Source of the DNA: Catelliglobosispora koreensis DSM 44566
GTDB lineage: Bacteria; Actinomycetota; Actinomycetes; Mycobacteriales; Micromonosporaceae
DNA: 64,000 nucleotides
NCBI RefSeq assembly: GCF_000379685.1
Contig: NZ_KB903292.1
Coordinates: 248,001-312,000, forward strand
Direction: 5' to 3'
Shown: in pieces, positions 43,560 through 51,711 of the stretch
How positions within the stretch are numbered: position 1 is the first letter of the stretch
Layout: the number at the start of each line of letters is the position of its first letter
The notes under the pieces: generated by a model
What the model saw: the letters and a program-made list of their open reading frames with translations, nothing else
The model's database searches: none
What the model was told of the DNA's origin: nothing
Position numbers and translations under genes: made by a program

Positions 43560-44296
43560 GCCGCCACCCCCAGATAGGCGTCAGCGACGGCCGGATTGTC
43601 GCGAATCTCTTGGGGCGCACCAGAAGCGATCACACGGCCGAAGTCCAGCACGGTGACTTCGTCGCAGACCTCCATTACGAGATCCATGTGATGTTCGACG
43701 AGAAGCACCGTGCACGTCCCGCGCAGAGTGCGGATCAGCGTCGCCAGTTCCGCGATCTCCTCTTCGGACAGACCGCCAGCCGGTTCGTCGAGCAGCAGGT
43801 AACGGGGCCGGGTCACGAGTGCCCGGGCGAGCGCGACCTTCTTGCCTACCGCATAGGGAAGCGTTGCCGGGTAAGCTTTTTCGTAGGCGGCGATGCCGAA
43901 CTCATCCAGCCGGGCACGTGCTGACTCGCGCAACACGCGTTCGCTGCGGGCGGATGAGGGTAACCCCAGCAATGCGGACAGAAACCCAGCGCTGCCCGTC
44001 GCGCCGGCCATGACGTTTTCTAACGCTGTCATGCCGGGAAACAGCCCGACCCCTTGCAGCGTGCGGGCGACGCCGAGCCGCGTTAGCTGATGCGGCTTGG
44101 GTTTTAGCGGCTTCCCGTCGAGGGTCATGCTCCCGCTTGAGGGCGCGATCAGTCCACATAAGACGTTGAAGAGCGTGGTCTTGCCCGCACCGTTAGGCCC
44201 GATGATCCCCAGAACATGCCCGCGAGTGGCCGTCAGCGTGACGTCCTCCAGCGCCACCAGGCCGCCAAACCGCACTCCGATGCCGTGCAGCTCCAT
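43556..44296 (-). CDS. livG: LivG-type ABC ATPase
   Basis: A 246-aa ATPase, first gene of the five-gene transporter operon. GGAGGTGGGG precedes the ATG at 44296. Walker A is GPNGAGKTT, Walker B LLLDEPAGGLS, and H-loop VEHHMDLVMEVCD is the LivG signature. Its ABC signature is degenerate: LPYAVGKKVALARAL replaces the usual LSxGQ, with Ala-Val-Gly in place of Ser-Gly-Gly/Tyr-Gly. The LivF partner keeps a normal motif, so one ATP site may be atypical. Confidence 0.92.
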   Translation of the reverse strand: MELHGIGVRFGGLVALEDVTLTATRGHVLGIIGPNGAGKTTLFNVLCGLIAPSSGSMTLDGKPLKPKPHQLTRLGVARTLQGVGLFPGMTALENVMAGATGSAGFLSALLGLPSSARSERVLRESARARLDEFGIAAYEKAYPATLPYAVGKKVALARALVTRPRYLLLDEPAGGLSEEEIAELATLIRTLRGTCTVLLVEHHMDLVMEVCDEVTVLDFGRVIASGAPQEIRDNPAVADAYLGVAA

Positions 44297-44389
44297 CCCC
44301 ACCTCCAAACTATTGACACGGAGAGTGCATGTTTTTTTCCACAACGTCAAGGGGTTCATCCTGAAGAAATATGCATTCGTGATGCCGAA

Positions 44390-44417
44390 AGGGCGGCAGC
44401 CACGATGCTGCCGCCCT
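44390..44417 (-). terminator. terminator after the polyester hydrolase gene
   Basis: An 11-bp perfect stem (AGGGCGGCAGC / GCTGCCGCCCT) with a 6-base loop begins 15 bases past the hydrolase stop at 44432. On the leftward transcript it is followed by UUCGG. It separates the hydrolase from the liv-type operon. Confidence 0.8.
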
Positions 44418-44431
44418 CGTTGGCCTGAGCT

Positions 44432-45298
44432 TTAGGAGTTCGGGCAGGTGTTGCGATACTCCTCGATCGCGCTACCGCTCGGGCCTGGGCAAAGGAACTG
44501 CTCATAGCGTGTGTCGTTGTCGACAAATCGCTTGAGCCAGGCGACCATCATCTTGCCGGTGGGCGTGTTGACGGACTGCGGGAAGAAATGGCTTGCCGCG
44601 TTCAGCTCCAGGTAGGCCTTCTCGGCCGAGCTGGGAATGCTGTTGTAGAACGGAACCGAGTGCGAGCTCACGGGAGCGATGGAGTCGCTTTCGCCACCGA
44701 TGATGAGGGTGGGCGTCCGCAGCTCCGACCAGGTCTTGTCGGAGTTCCACGGTGCGATCGGAATCGCGGCCTGAAGCGACGGGCGGTCGCTGGCCGCTTC
44801 GAGACTGCCGCCGCCACCCATCGAGTGACCGGCCACGGCAAGCCGCGTGTTGTCGATCCGGGAGCGGACCGAGCTGCTCTGCGTCAGATAGTCCAGCGCC
44901 GCCAGGAGCTGCGTGCCCCGGCTGCTGGGCTGGTCATAGACCGAGTTGGTCTCGATGCCGATGACCACGAAACCGTGCGAGGCGATGCGCGGGCCCAGCC
45001 AGTCGATGCTTGACCACCGGGCGGTGAAGCCGGGCGAGATCGCGATCGCGCCAAAGGTGCCTTGGCTCGTGTCAGTGGGGTAATAGATGACCCCGCCGCC
45101 GAAGCCACTAACGAGGGATGAGACGGAGACCGAAGACGTCGCGAATGGACCCCGGGATGCTTCCAGAATCGCGTTCGTCGGGTCCGGGCCCCGCTCGTAC
45201 GGGTTGTCTGCCGCTTGCGCGGCCTGGGGGACGATGATCGAGAGTGCCACCGCTGCCATTGTTGCCACGACAGCTTTGGCGGTGCGTGACGTTCGCAC
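44432..45298 (-). CDS. secreted cutinase/polyester hydrolase (PET-hydrolase family)
   Basis: A 288-aa exported alpha/beta hydrolase. GGGAGG lies 7 bases before the GTG at 45298; an upstream ATG at 45337 is less likely. After a signal peptide ending near AQAA, the mature start DNPYERGPDPT is nearly that of Thermobifida cutinases. The triad is Ser159 (GHSMGGGG), Asp205 (GGESDSIAPV) and His237 (AASHFFP). Trp184 (APWN) sits at the aromatic-clamp position and Cys270/Cys285 form the C-terminal disulfide. Phe91 replaces the tyrosine usual at the oxyanion hole (SPGFTARWSS). The family hydrolyses cutin, aliphatic polyesters and PET; activity of this one is unproven. It is divergent from an alpha/beta hydrolase across a long palindrome. 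Confidence 0.93.
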   Translation of the reverse strand: MRTSRTAKAVVATMAAVALSIIVPQAAQAADNPYERGPDPTNAILEASRGPFATSSVSVSSLVSGFGGGVIYYPTDTSQGTFGAIAISPGFTARWSSIDWLGPRIASHGFVVIGIETNSVYDQPSSRGTQLLAALDYLTQSSSVRSRIDNTRLAVAGHSMGGGGSLEAASDRPSLQAAIPIAPWNSDKTWSELRTPTLIIGGESDSIAPVSSHSVPFYNSIPSSAEKAYLELNAASHFFPQSVNTPTGKMMVAWLKRFVDNDTRYEQFLCPGPSGSAIEEYRNTCPNS

Positions 45299-45361
45299 GT
45301 CCTTGCCTCCCTGCTCTCGGGGATTGATAAGCGCCATTTTTTACGGGTACGCCGTGAGCCT

Positions 45362-45395
45362 GCATCGGCGAAATCACCGGTCATTTCACCGATGC
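45362..45395. promoter_or_regulatory. 34-bp near-perfect palindrome, candidate operator
   Basis: Arms GCATCGGCGAAAT and ATTTCACCGATGC (13 bp, one mismatch) flank CACCGGTC, whose inner six bases are also self-complementary. Only two of 17 pairs mismatch. It lies 64 bases upstream of the polyester hydrolase start and 35 bases upstream of the divergent hydrolase start, which places it as a shared operator rather than a terminator. Confidence 0.6.
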
Positions 45396-45429
45396 GAGCA
45401 CGGTCGCCGGAGCACCAAACTCACCAGGC

Positions 45430-46191
45430 ATGAAGACGTTCACCAGTGCCGATGGCCTGAACCTCGCCTATTACGAGTGGGGCTCACCCGGATCCGGCGT
45501 CCCAGTCGTGCTGCATCACGGGTTCAGCGCGAGCGCGCTGTCCAACTGGGAGCTGCCCGGTGTCGTGGCCGCGCTAACCGAGGCGGGACGGCACGTGTTC
45601 GCCATCGACTCCCGTGGGCACGGCGCCTCGGACAAGCCGCACGATCCGGCCTTCTACGGTGAACACCGGATGGCCGAAGACGTGTCCACTTTGCTCGGAG
45701 TGATTGGCGCGGAGCAGATCGACCTCGTGGGCTACTCGATGGGTGGCATCGTGGCGCTGCTTGTCGCGATCAGTGACAAGCGGGTCCGGCGTCTTGTCGC
45801 GGGTGGCATTGGCTCCAGCGCGGTGGAACTCGGTGGTCTCGACTCGCGCGCGCTGCCGGGCCGGGCGCTGGTGGACGGTCTACAGGCGCAAGATGTCGCG
45901 TCCATTGACGATCCGCAGGTCATGGCGTTTCGTGCCTTCGCCGACGCCGCCGGAGCGGACCGTCAAGCCCTTGCTGCCCAAGTGCTCGCGTCACACCGTA
46001 GTCCTATCGCCCTCGACCGCATCACCGCTCCCACGCTCGTGCTCGCCGGCGTGGACGACCACTTGGCCACCCGTCCCGAAGTGCTCGCTGACGCGATCAC
46101 GGGCGCCCGCTGGCGCGTGCTTTCCGGCGACCACCTCACCGCCGTCCGCAATCCCGACTTCGCTTCCGCGATCGTCAAATTCCTGGCGTGA
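45430..46191 (+). CDS. alpha/beta hydrolase
   Basis: A 253-aa intracellular hydrolase. VVLHHGFSASAL is the oxyanion HG motif, the nucleophile is in GYSMGG, the acid in LAGVDDHLA and the base in SGDHLTAV. It has no signal peptide. It resembles small-ester or lactone hydrolases. Because it is divergent from the secreted polyester hydrolase with a shared palindrome, it may process the released oligomers or monomers; that link is inference. Confidence 0.88.
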   Translation: MKTFTSADGLNLAYYEWGSPGSGVPVVLHHGFSASALSNWELPGVVAALTEAGRHVFAIDSRGHGASDKPHDPAFYGEHRMAEDVSTLLGVIGAEQIDLVGYSMGGIVALLVAISDKRVRRLVAGGIGSSAVELGGLDSRALPGRALVDGLQAQDVASIDDPQVMAFRAFADAAGADRQALAAQVLASHRSPIALDRITAPTLVLAGVDDHLATRPEVLADAITGARWRVLSGDHLTAVRNPDFASAIVKFLA

Positions 46192-46272
46192 CCCGGCCTT
46201 TGGCGGGGCATGGCTTCCTGCGGCGCCTGCCGTCAGTCTCAGCGTGACCTCGCCCGACCGGCGCGGATGCCG

Positions 46273-47553
46273 TCAGGTTCCCAGCGTGACGTCGACGCTC
46301 TGGTGTCCGGTCAGGTCTGTGGGCAGGAGGATGGTGTCCGCGGCTTGGCCTGTGCCGGTCACGTGGATATCGAGGGTCATGTCCCGATAACGGAAGCCGG
46401 TTAGAGTCAGCTCGCGGAACCCTTCTGGGACAAGAGGGCGGATCTTCAGGCCCTCTTCGCTCGCTTGGATGCCGAACAGTCCGAAGTGGACCATCGCCTG
46501 ATACCCGGCGGCGCTCCACAACTGGCGTGCTGACCCGTCGGGCCGGCCGCTCACAGGACGGTAGAACTCATGAAACGAACCGTCCCGCCCGGCCAGATCG
46601 GCCAGCTTCGTCAACTCGGCGCTCAGGAGATCGGACCTTCCTTGCGACGCGGCGGCCAGCGCCCAGTAGCCCTGAACGAAAGGCCACACCATGCCGTTGT
46701 GGTAGTAGTGGGCGTCATTCCACGTCAGGCGCCACAACGCATAAGGCGGCCACAGGCAGGGGATGCCGTGTTTGGTGACGTGTGCTTGGCTGAGGATTCC
46801 TTCGGCCTGATCATCATCGGCGACACCCCACAGCACCGCCAGCGATTCGCCTAGGCCCTCCATGCGACTGGACTTCGTCCCGTGCTCATACTCGAAATAG
46901 GCGTAGAGCTGCTTATCTGGTACCCACAGATGTTCGTTGATTTTGTCGCGAAGCTCGTTTGCCTTGGCGTAGAAGGAACTCACGTCAGCACCGAGCAGCG
47001 CGCCCATGCGGGCCGCGAGCAGGTAGCCCCGGTAGTACAAAACGTTGGTGCTCAGCGCTTTGGTGCGGCCGACCTTGGTCCCGTTGTGGTGAAAGCGAAA
47101 CGGGTAGCCGCTGTTGGATTCCATGAAACTGGAGCACCCGCGAAACAGGCCCGTCTCGGCATCCCAAGCCTCGTGCTCGGCCCGCTCTAGCGTGAGCCGG
47201 CTGACGTTGAAGCTCCATCGCAGAAACTCTTCGTCGCCGTTGGCGAGGTAAACCGCCCAAGCCCCCACGGTGCCAACGATCGAGTCGGTCAGATTCGGCC
47301 AGCCCCCGAAGTGACGGCACGGGTCCTGTCGCCAAAACCCTTGCGGCGCGAGCGCTTCCAGTGTCGCGCGTGCCTCGGCCGGGTGGCTGAAAGCGACTCC
47401 GAGGTCAAACGCGTAGGAACTGTCGCGGGTCCAGATGGTGTTCCACCGTTTCCCCGCGACGAACCGTCCATTGACGACATTGCCCGCCACATCCGCCGCC
47501 GCTTTCGCGTAGGCAGCGTCATACGCTAAGTCCCCACTGCGAAACTCCGCCAT
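46273..47553 (-). CDS. six-hairpin glycoside hydrolase (trehalase/GH63-like)
   Basis: A 426-aa (alpha/alpha)6-barrel protein. KRWNTIWTRDSSYAFDLG, HFGGWPNLTDSIVGTVGAW, WNDAHYYHNGMVWPFVQGYW and DGSARQLWSAAGYQAM match MGH1/GH63-GH37-like hydrolases and amylo-alpha-1,6-glucosidase domains. It has no signal peptide. The likely substrate is an alpha-glucoside such as glucosylglycerate or an oligosaccharide. TAAGCT sits 6 bases before the ATG (47565-47560), a leaderless promoter. Confidence 0.85.
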   Translation of the reverse strand: MAEFRSGDLAYDAAYAKAAADVAGNVVNGRFVAGKRWNTIWTRDSSYAFDLGVAFSHPAEARATLEALAPQGFWRQDPCRHFGGWPNLTDSIVGTVGAWAVYLANGDEEFLRWSFNVSRLTLERAEHEAWDAETGLFRGCSSFMESNSGYPFRFHHNGTKVGRTKALSTNVLYYRGYLLAARMGALLGADVSSFYAKANELRDKINEHLWVPDKQLYAYFEYEHGTKSSRMEGLGESLAVLWGVADDDQAEGILSQAHVTKHGIPCLWPPYALWRLTWNDAHYYHNGMVWPFVQGYWALAAASQGRSDLLSAELTKLADLAGRDGSFHEFYRPVSGRPDGSARQLWSAAGYQAMVHFGLFGIQASEEGLKIRPLVPEGFRELTLTGFRYRDMTLDIHVTGTGQAADTILLPTDLTGHQSVDVTLGT

Positions 47554-47612
47554 CCCTGCAGCTTAGCGGCGCGCGGCCACCAGTCGCTCCAGCTCCGCGG
47601 CCAGTTCCTGCG

Positions 47613-48026
47613 CTATCTGGGGCGCAGGGTGGCGAAGGCGCGTTCCATTTCCCACATCGCCCGCAGGGACTTGATCAGACCGTCGTCGCCGACGCGGTAG
47701 ACGAAGACGCCCTCGGTATCCACGCGCATGCCGCCGGGCATGAAGGCGACGATGGTGCCGACGTTGGCGACCTCGCTGCCGGCCGCGAACGAGTCCGCGA
47801 TCTGGAATTCGAATCCTTCGGCCTGAGCGATGGCGTTGTCCCAGAAGGCGGCGATGGCTTCCTTGCCGTGGTGGCCTTTGCCGTCGGGGTCGAACATCGA
47901 TGGGCCGACCGGGTCCTCAACGACGGCGTCCTCGGCGAACAAGGAGAGCCATTCCTCTTTCGCGCCACGGGTTACGGCGTCCATGGAGCGTTTGGAAGCC
48001 GCGCGCGCCGGGTGTTCGTCACTCAT
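47613..48026 (-). CDS. SnoaL-like/NTF2-fold protein
   Basis: A 137-aa protein of the SnoaL/NTF2-like superfamily (LFAEDAVVEDPVGPSMFDPDG, GKEAIAAFWDNAI, VFVYRVGDDGLIKSLRAMWE). Members are small ligand-binding proteins, isomerases or hydratases, often in steroid or polyketide metabolism. It starts 1 base after an F420-dependent oxidoreductase gene with GGAGA upstream, so the two likely act on the same compound. Confidence 0.82.
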   Translation of the reverse strand: MSDEHPARAASKRSMDAVTRGAKEEWLSLFAEDAVVEDPVGPSMFDPDGKGHHGKEAIAAFWDNAIAQAEGFEFQIADSFAAGSEVANVGTIVAFMPGGMRVDTEGVFVYRVGDDGLIKSLRAMWEMERAFATLRPR

Positions 48027-48027
48027 G

Positions 48028-48903
48028 TCAGTTCTCCATTTTGGAAATGATTTCGTCGGCGAAGCGCCGCAGACCGTCCTTCTTCACTTGCACATCGGCG
48101 TCGAAACCCGCGCCGTAGAACAGCCAGGGCACCACGATCGCGTCGGTGACGCCCGCTTCGGCCTGCTGCTTGTAGCCGTCAACGCCAAACCGGTCAATGC
48201 ACACGGCCTGGATCTCAAACGGCAGGTGGGAGCGACCGTATTCTTCGCGCAGTTCGCCCAGGCGGGCGATAGTCGCGGTCAGATCGCGGAACTTCATCAT
48301 CGCTGACGACCAGCCGTCGCCAACGCGTGCCGCACGGCGCAGCCCCGCTTCGGTATGCCCGCCAACGTAAATAGGCACAGGCTCCGTCGGCGCCGGGCTC
48401 ATCTGCAGATTATTAAAGTCAAAGTGCTTCCCGTGGTACTCCACCATTCCGCCACCGAGAATCAGTTTGAGGATGTCGATCGACTCATCGGCACGGGCAC
48501 CCTTGTTCTTGAACGGCGCCCCGCACCACTCGAACTCCTCCGGTGTCCACCCGAGACCGACCCCAAGCCCAAACCGGTTGTTGGTGAGGTAGGCCAGCGA
48601 TCCCACCTGCCGTGCCAGCAGCACAGGGTTACGCGGACCGAGCTTGAGCACCTGCGTGTAATAGCGGATCGTCGAGGTGGTGGCACCCATCACGGCGGCG
48701 GCGACCATCGGGTCGGGCCAGTGGGTGTCTTTGGTCCAGAAGCGGCTGCCGTCCGGAGTGTACGGATAGGGGTTGGCCACTTCTTCGGCGAAGAAGATGG
48801 AATCCGGCAAGGCGATGGAGGCGAAACCGCACTCCTCGGCCGTTTGGGCCAGCTCGACGATCTGCTCGAGCGGGTTCAGCGCGATTCCGAGCGTGAACTT
48901 CAT
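48028..48903 (-). CDS. LLM-class F420-dependent oxidoreductase
   Basis: A 291-aa luciferase-like TIM barrel starting at ATG 48903 (a GTG four codons earlier is possible). LTNNRFGLGVGLGWTPEEFE and PVPIYVGGHTEAGLRRAARVGDG (split by loops) are the LLM-F420 signatures. It would oxidise or reduce a small organic substrate with F420. The downstream NTF2-like gene is coupled to it. Confidence 0.9.
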   Translation of the reverse strand: MKFTLGIALNPLEQIVELAQTAEECGFASIALPDSIFFAEEVANPYPYTPDGSRFWTKDTHWPDPMVAAAVMGATTSTIRYYTQVLKLGPRNPVLLARQVGSLAYLTNNRFGLGVGLGWTPEEFEWCGAPFKNKGARADESIDILKLILGGGMVEYHGKHFDFNNLQMSPAPTEPVPIYVGGHTEAGLRRAARVGDGWSSAMMKFRDLTATIARLGELREEYGRSHLPFEIQAVCIDRFGVDGYKQQAEAGVTDAIVVPWLFYGAGFDADVQVKKDGLRRFADEIISKMEN

Positions 48904-49040
48904 CGCGGACCCCACTTACCGGCGTGGTGGGGCGGCAGTGAGGGCGAAGCTCCGGTTAACTTCATGGGCAAAACTGTAACGTGTTCTAATATCGCGTGTC
49001 ACGCCTTGATTCCACCTGCTTTCTGGGGTCAGCTAGCTGA

Positions 49041-49637
49041 GTGATCTTTAGGGCGGCAGCGGCGATGGCATTAGCAGCGGCTCTTCAGCTCAGTCACGGC
49101 AGCGCTGTCGACATGATCACCGCAGCCGGGCTCACCTGGTCATCGAGCGGAAACTGCGACGACCGTAACAACCCCAACTGCACGTCTTTCGAAGGCATCC
49201 GGCAGGACACCATCGATGGCATCATCACCTTGAAGACGGCAAGCGGGTGCCCCGTGAACGTCACCGGTGGCACGGAGACTGGCCACGGCAGCGGCGGAAT
49301 GTACACGCATTGGGATGGCTGGAAAATCGACATCAGCCGGGGCGGCTGCGTTGACGCCTATATCCGAAATGGATTCCGCTACCTGGGTCATGTGGGCTGG
49401 GGACACCAGTACAAATCACCGGCCGGGAACATCTACACCGACGAGGGTGATCATTGGGACATCCTCTATTACAACTGCGGCGGCTGTGAGCCTGCGCCCG
49501 CACCGTCGGCGACACCGAGCCCGGCTGTGACACCGAGCCCATCGCCGTCGGCGAATCCCGGACCGAGCGCTGAACCGGCCCCATCCGTGGGCCCATCGGC
49601 CGTCCCGGCGCGCAAGACCTTCCGCTACAAGGGCTGA
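49041..49637 (+). CDS. secreted M15/DD-peptidase-like protein with Pro/Ser tail
   Basis: A 198-aa exported protein from a GTG. After the signal peptide (RAAAAMALAAALQLSHGSA), residues about 25-145 contain VTGGTETGH, THWDGWKIDIS and EGDHWDILYY. The spacing of H...D and HWD recalls zinc D-Ala-D-Ala peptidases and Hedgehog-type folds, but the classic SxHxxGxAxD motif is changed, so activity is uncertain. Four cysteines are present. Residues about 150-190 form a (P/S/A)-rich linker, and the end is KTFRYKG, with no sorting signal. A role at the cell wall is likely. Confidence 0.6.
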   Translation: MIFRAAAAMALAAALQLSHGSAVDMITAAGLTWSSSGNCDDRNNPNCTSFEGIRQDTIDGIITLKTASGCPVNVTGGTETGHGSGGMYTHWDGWKIDISRGGCVDAYIRNGFRYLGHVGWGHQYKSPAGNIYTDEGDHWDILYYNCGGCEPAPAPSATPSPAVTPSPSPSANPGPSAEPAPSVGPSAVPARKTFRYKG

Positions 49638-49654
49638 GGCCTTACGGTGACCCG

Positions 49655-50569
49655 ATGGCTGAGGTTCCCTACCGGATAGGCCGTCACTGGGCACAGCTTT
49701 CGCGGCCCAAAGCGTTTGGCGTCGTGACCGCCGCTTACGTTCTCGCCGCGCTCGCGGGCTGGGCTGTCGTCATCGCGCTGAAGTCCTGGCACCCCATCGG
49801 GGCACTGTTCTGGGCCGACATCGTGGCGACTGTCGTCATCTTCGCGCTGTCGATGCTGCTCGCCAATTCGAGTCTCTACGATCCATATTGGAGCCTCGCC
49901 CCGCCCCTCATCGCGGTCGCGTGGCTGCTGTCCACATCAGACGGCGTCGCGCTGCGGCAGGTCTGCCTGCTCGTACTGATGACGGTGTGGGCAGTGCGGC
50001 TTACCGCGAACTGGGCGATCGGCTGGACCGGATTTGGTCACGAAGACTGGCGTTACGTTCAGATCCGCAACGAGTCCGGAGGGCGGCTGCCTTGGTGGCT
50101 CGTCAGCTTCACCGGCATCCAGCTCGTGCCGACGCTCGTGGTCTTCCTGGGCATGCTGCCCGTTTGGCCCGCTATCACAGGTAGCAAGCCGTTTGGGCTG
50201 ATTGATATAGCGGCGATTCTGGTAACCGCGGGCTTCATCGGCATCGAAGCCTTGTCCGACATTCAGTTGCGCCGCTTCACCAGCGATCCCGCCAACCGGG
50301 GCAAGACTGTCGACATTGGACTGTGGAAGCATTCGAGGCATCCCAACTATCTGGGCGAAATAGGCTTTTGGTGGGGCATGTGGCTGTTTGGCCTGGCAGC
50401 CGCACCCAACTGGTGGTGGACCGTGATCGGACCGCTCGCCATGGTGGGGCTGTTCCTCGGCGTGAGCATCCCGCTTATGGAACGTCGTTCGCTTAGCCGC
50501 CGGCCCGCTTACGCGGCCTATCAGAAGGCGGTTCCGGTGCTGGTGCCGTGGCGTTTGGGAAGGAAGTAG
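49655..50569 (+). CDS. DUF1295 membrane protein (steroid 5-alpha-reductase-like)
   Basis: A 304-aa protein with about seven hydrophobic segments. YDPYWSLAPPL, NWAIGWTGFGHEDWRY, LWKHSRHPNYLGEIGFWWG and the C-terminal MERRSLSRRPAYAAYQK are DUF1295 hallmarks, shared with isoprenylcysteine methyltransferases and steroid reductases. Function in bacteria is not established. TACGGT lies 6 bases before the ATG, a leaderless promoter inside the intergenic space. Confidence 0.87.
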   Translation: MAEVPYRIGRHWAQLSRPKAFGVVTAAYVLAALAGWAVVIALKSWHPIGALFWADIVATVVIFALSMLLANSSLYDPYWSLAPPLIAVAWLLSTSDGVALRQVCLLVLMTVWAVRLTANWAIGWTGFGHEDWRYVQIRNESGGRLPWWLVSFTGIQLVPTLVVFLGMLPVWPAITGSKPFGLIDIAAILVTAGFIGIEALSDIQLRRFTSDPANRGKTVDIGLWKHSRHPNYLGEIGFWWGMWLFGLAAAPNWWWTVIGPLAMVGLFLGVSIPLMERRSLSRRPAYAAYQKAVPVLVPWRLGRK

Positions 50570-50630
50570 CCAGGTGCGCACGCAAGGTGAGCTGGAGCTG
50601 CGGCGATTCCGTGCGGTAATGTGGCCGACC

Positions 50631-51674
50631 GTGACCCCTTCGGTGTTCCCTCGCCACCGGCGGTTCATGGTGGCCACAGCCTTGCTAGCTGTGGTGTCTG
50701 TGGTCCTCGGCCTGGCGACCCCCGCGTCGGCTGAGCCGGTTCCCAACCACGGCAGCAACCAGACGCTGAATACGCTCCGGGCCAATCTCGAATCCGCCGC
50801 GGCCGGATACATCCAGGCTGAAGCGCGGCTTGATAAGTCCAAGGAGCGCCAAGCTGAGTACGAGCAGAAGCAGAAGCAGGCGCAGGCGGAAATCGCCGCC
50901 GTGCAAGGCTCGGTACGGAAGTACGCGGCTCAGGCCTACACGATGGGCCGCCTGAGCCCCCTGGGCTTGATGCTCAGCTCCCGTTCGCAAGACGAGCTGC
51001 TTGACCGGATGGTCGCTTTTGACCGGCTGACCCAGCGTGACATCACCGCGCTCGACAAGTACACGCAGGCACAGACCCTCCTCATGGTCGCCTCAGATGG
51101 CATCCAAGAGGAGATCGACAAGCAGAACAAAGAAGTCGAAGAAATGCGGGTACGCAAGCAGGTCGCCGAGCGGGCTCTCGCCGCTGTCGGCGGCACGCCG
51201 ACCCGCGTTGACGTCGACCACGCGTCACTACCGGACGCCACACCCTCTCCGCGTAACCCCGATGGCAGCTTCCCATCGCAGTCGTGCTCTGAGGACGACC
51301 CGACCACCAGCGGATGCCTAACGCCCCGCACGAAGCACGCCTTGCTGGAAACCCAGGCAGACGGATTCGGCCGCTATGTGTCGTGCTACCGGCCGGGTGA
51401 TCAATATGAGCACCCGAAGGGCCGGGCCTGCGACTGGGCGTCGGCGGAATCCACGTTCCGGGGCACGGCGACCGGCGCTGAGAAGGTCTATGGCGACCGG
51501 CTCGCGTCCTACTACGTCAAGAACAACAAGGCCTTCGGCGTGATGTATGTCGTGTGGTACTGCACGATTTGGCATCCGGCCACAGGCTGGCGAAAGTACA
51601 ACTCGTCCGGGTCAAGATGTGGTGATGATCCCGCCGGGGACCATACGAACCACGTGCACTTGTCCATCTACTGA
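50631..51674 (+). CDS. secreted coiled-coil protein with ARB_07466-like C-terminal domain
   Basis: About 347 aa from a GTG at 50631, preceded by TAATGT; a GTG at 50574 with AAGGAAG upstream would add 19 residues. The signal peptide (RHRRFMVATALL ... TPASA) is followed by a coiled coil (about 45-195) resembling the N-terminal part of RipA/NlpC wall hydrolases. A C-terminal domain (about 235-347) contains GRYVSCYRPGDQYEHPKGRA, WYCTIWHPATGW and HTNHVHLSIY, with four cysteines in total. It resembles the ARB_07466-like domain seen in actinobacterial wall proteins. A role in peptidoglycan turnover is likely. A terminator follows at once. Confidence 0.8.
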   Translation: MTPSVFPRHRRFMVATALLAVVSVVLGLATPASAEPVPNHGSNQTLNTLRANLESAAAGYIQAEARLDKSKERQAEYEQKQKQAQAEIAAVQGSVRKYAAQAYTMGRLSPLGLMLSSRSQDELLDRMVAFDRLTQRDITALDKYTQAQTLLMVASDGIQEEIDKQNKEVEEMRVRKQVAERALAAVGGTPTRVDVDHASLPDATPSPRNPDGSFPSQSCSEDDPTTSGCLTPRTKHALLETQADGFGRYVSCYRPGDQYEHPKGRACDWASAESTFRGTATGAEKVYGDRLASYYVKNNKAFGVMYVVWYCTIWHPATGWRKYNSSGSRCGDDPAGDHTNHVHLSIY

Positions 51675-51681
51675 CGTCATG

Positions 51682-51711
51682 AAGGCGGTTCCCGTTACAG
51701 GGAGCCGCCTT
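51682..51711. terminator. bidirectional terminator between convergent genes
   Basis: A 12-bp stem (AAGGCGGTTCCC / GGGAGCCGCCTT, one G-T pair) with a 6-base loop. The rightward transcript ends UUUAU; the leftward one has AAGGC then UUC. It starts 7 bases after the coiled-coil gene stop and its right arm overlaps the stop codon of the leftward GspS-like gene. Confidence 0.8.

Noticed and set aside
44312-44340. TTGACA on the + strand near 44312 as a rightward promoter
   Set aside because: There is no gene to the right on that strand before the terminator and no -10 at proper spacing.
45299-45337. ATG at 45337 as start of the polyester hydrolase
   Set aside because: The GTG at 45298 has a near-ideal GGGAGG site and begins a cleaner signal peptide.
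46220-46290. Short direct repeat gccgtcag...agcgtgac near the trehalase-like stop
   Set aside because: Two imperfect copies about 40 bases apart, one being the gene's own last codons; probably a small local duplication with no sign of function.
47563-47612. Possible gene remnant between the NTF2-like and trehalase-like genes
   Set aside because: An open frame reading QELAAELERLVAARR then stop is too short and could be chance in GC-rich DNA; it has no start of its own.
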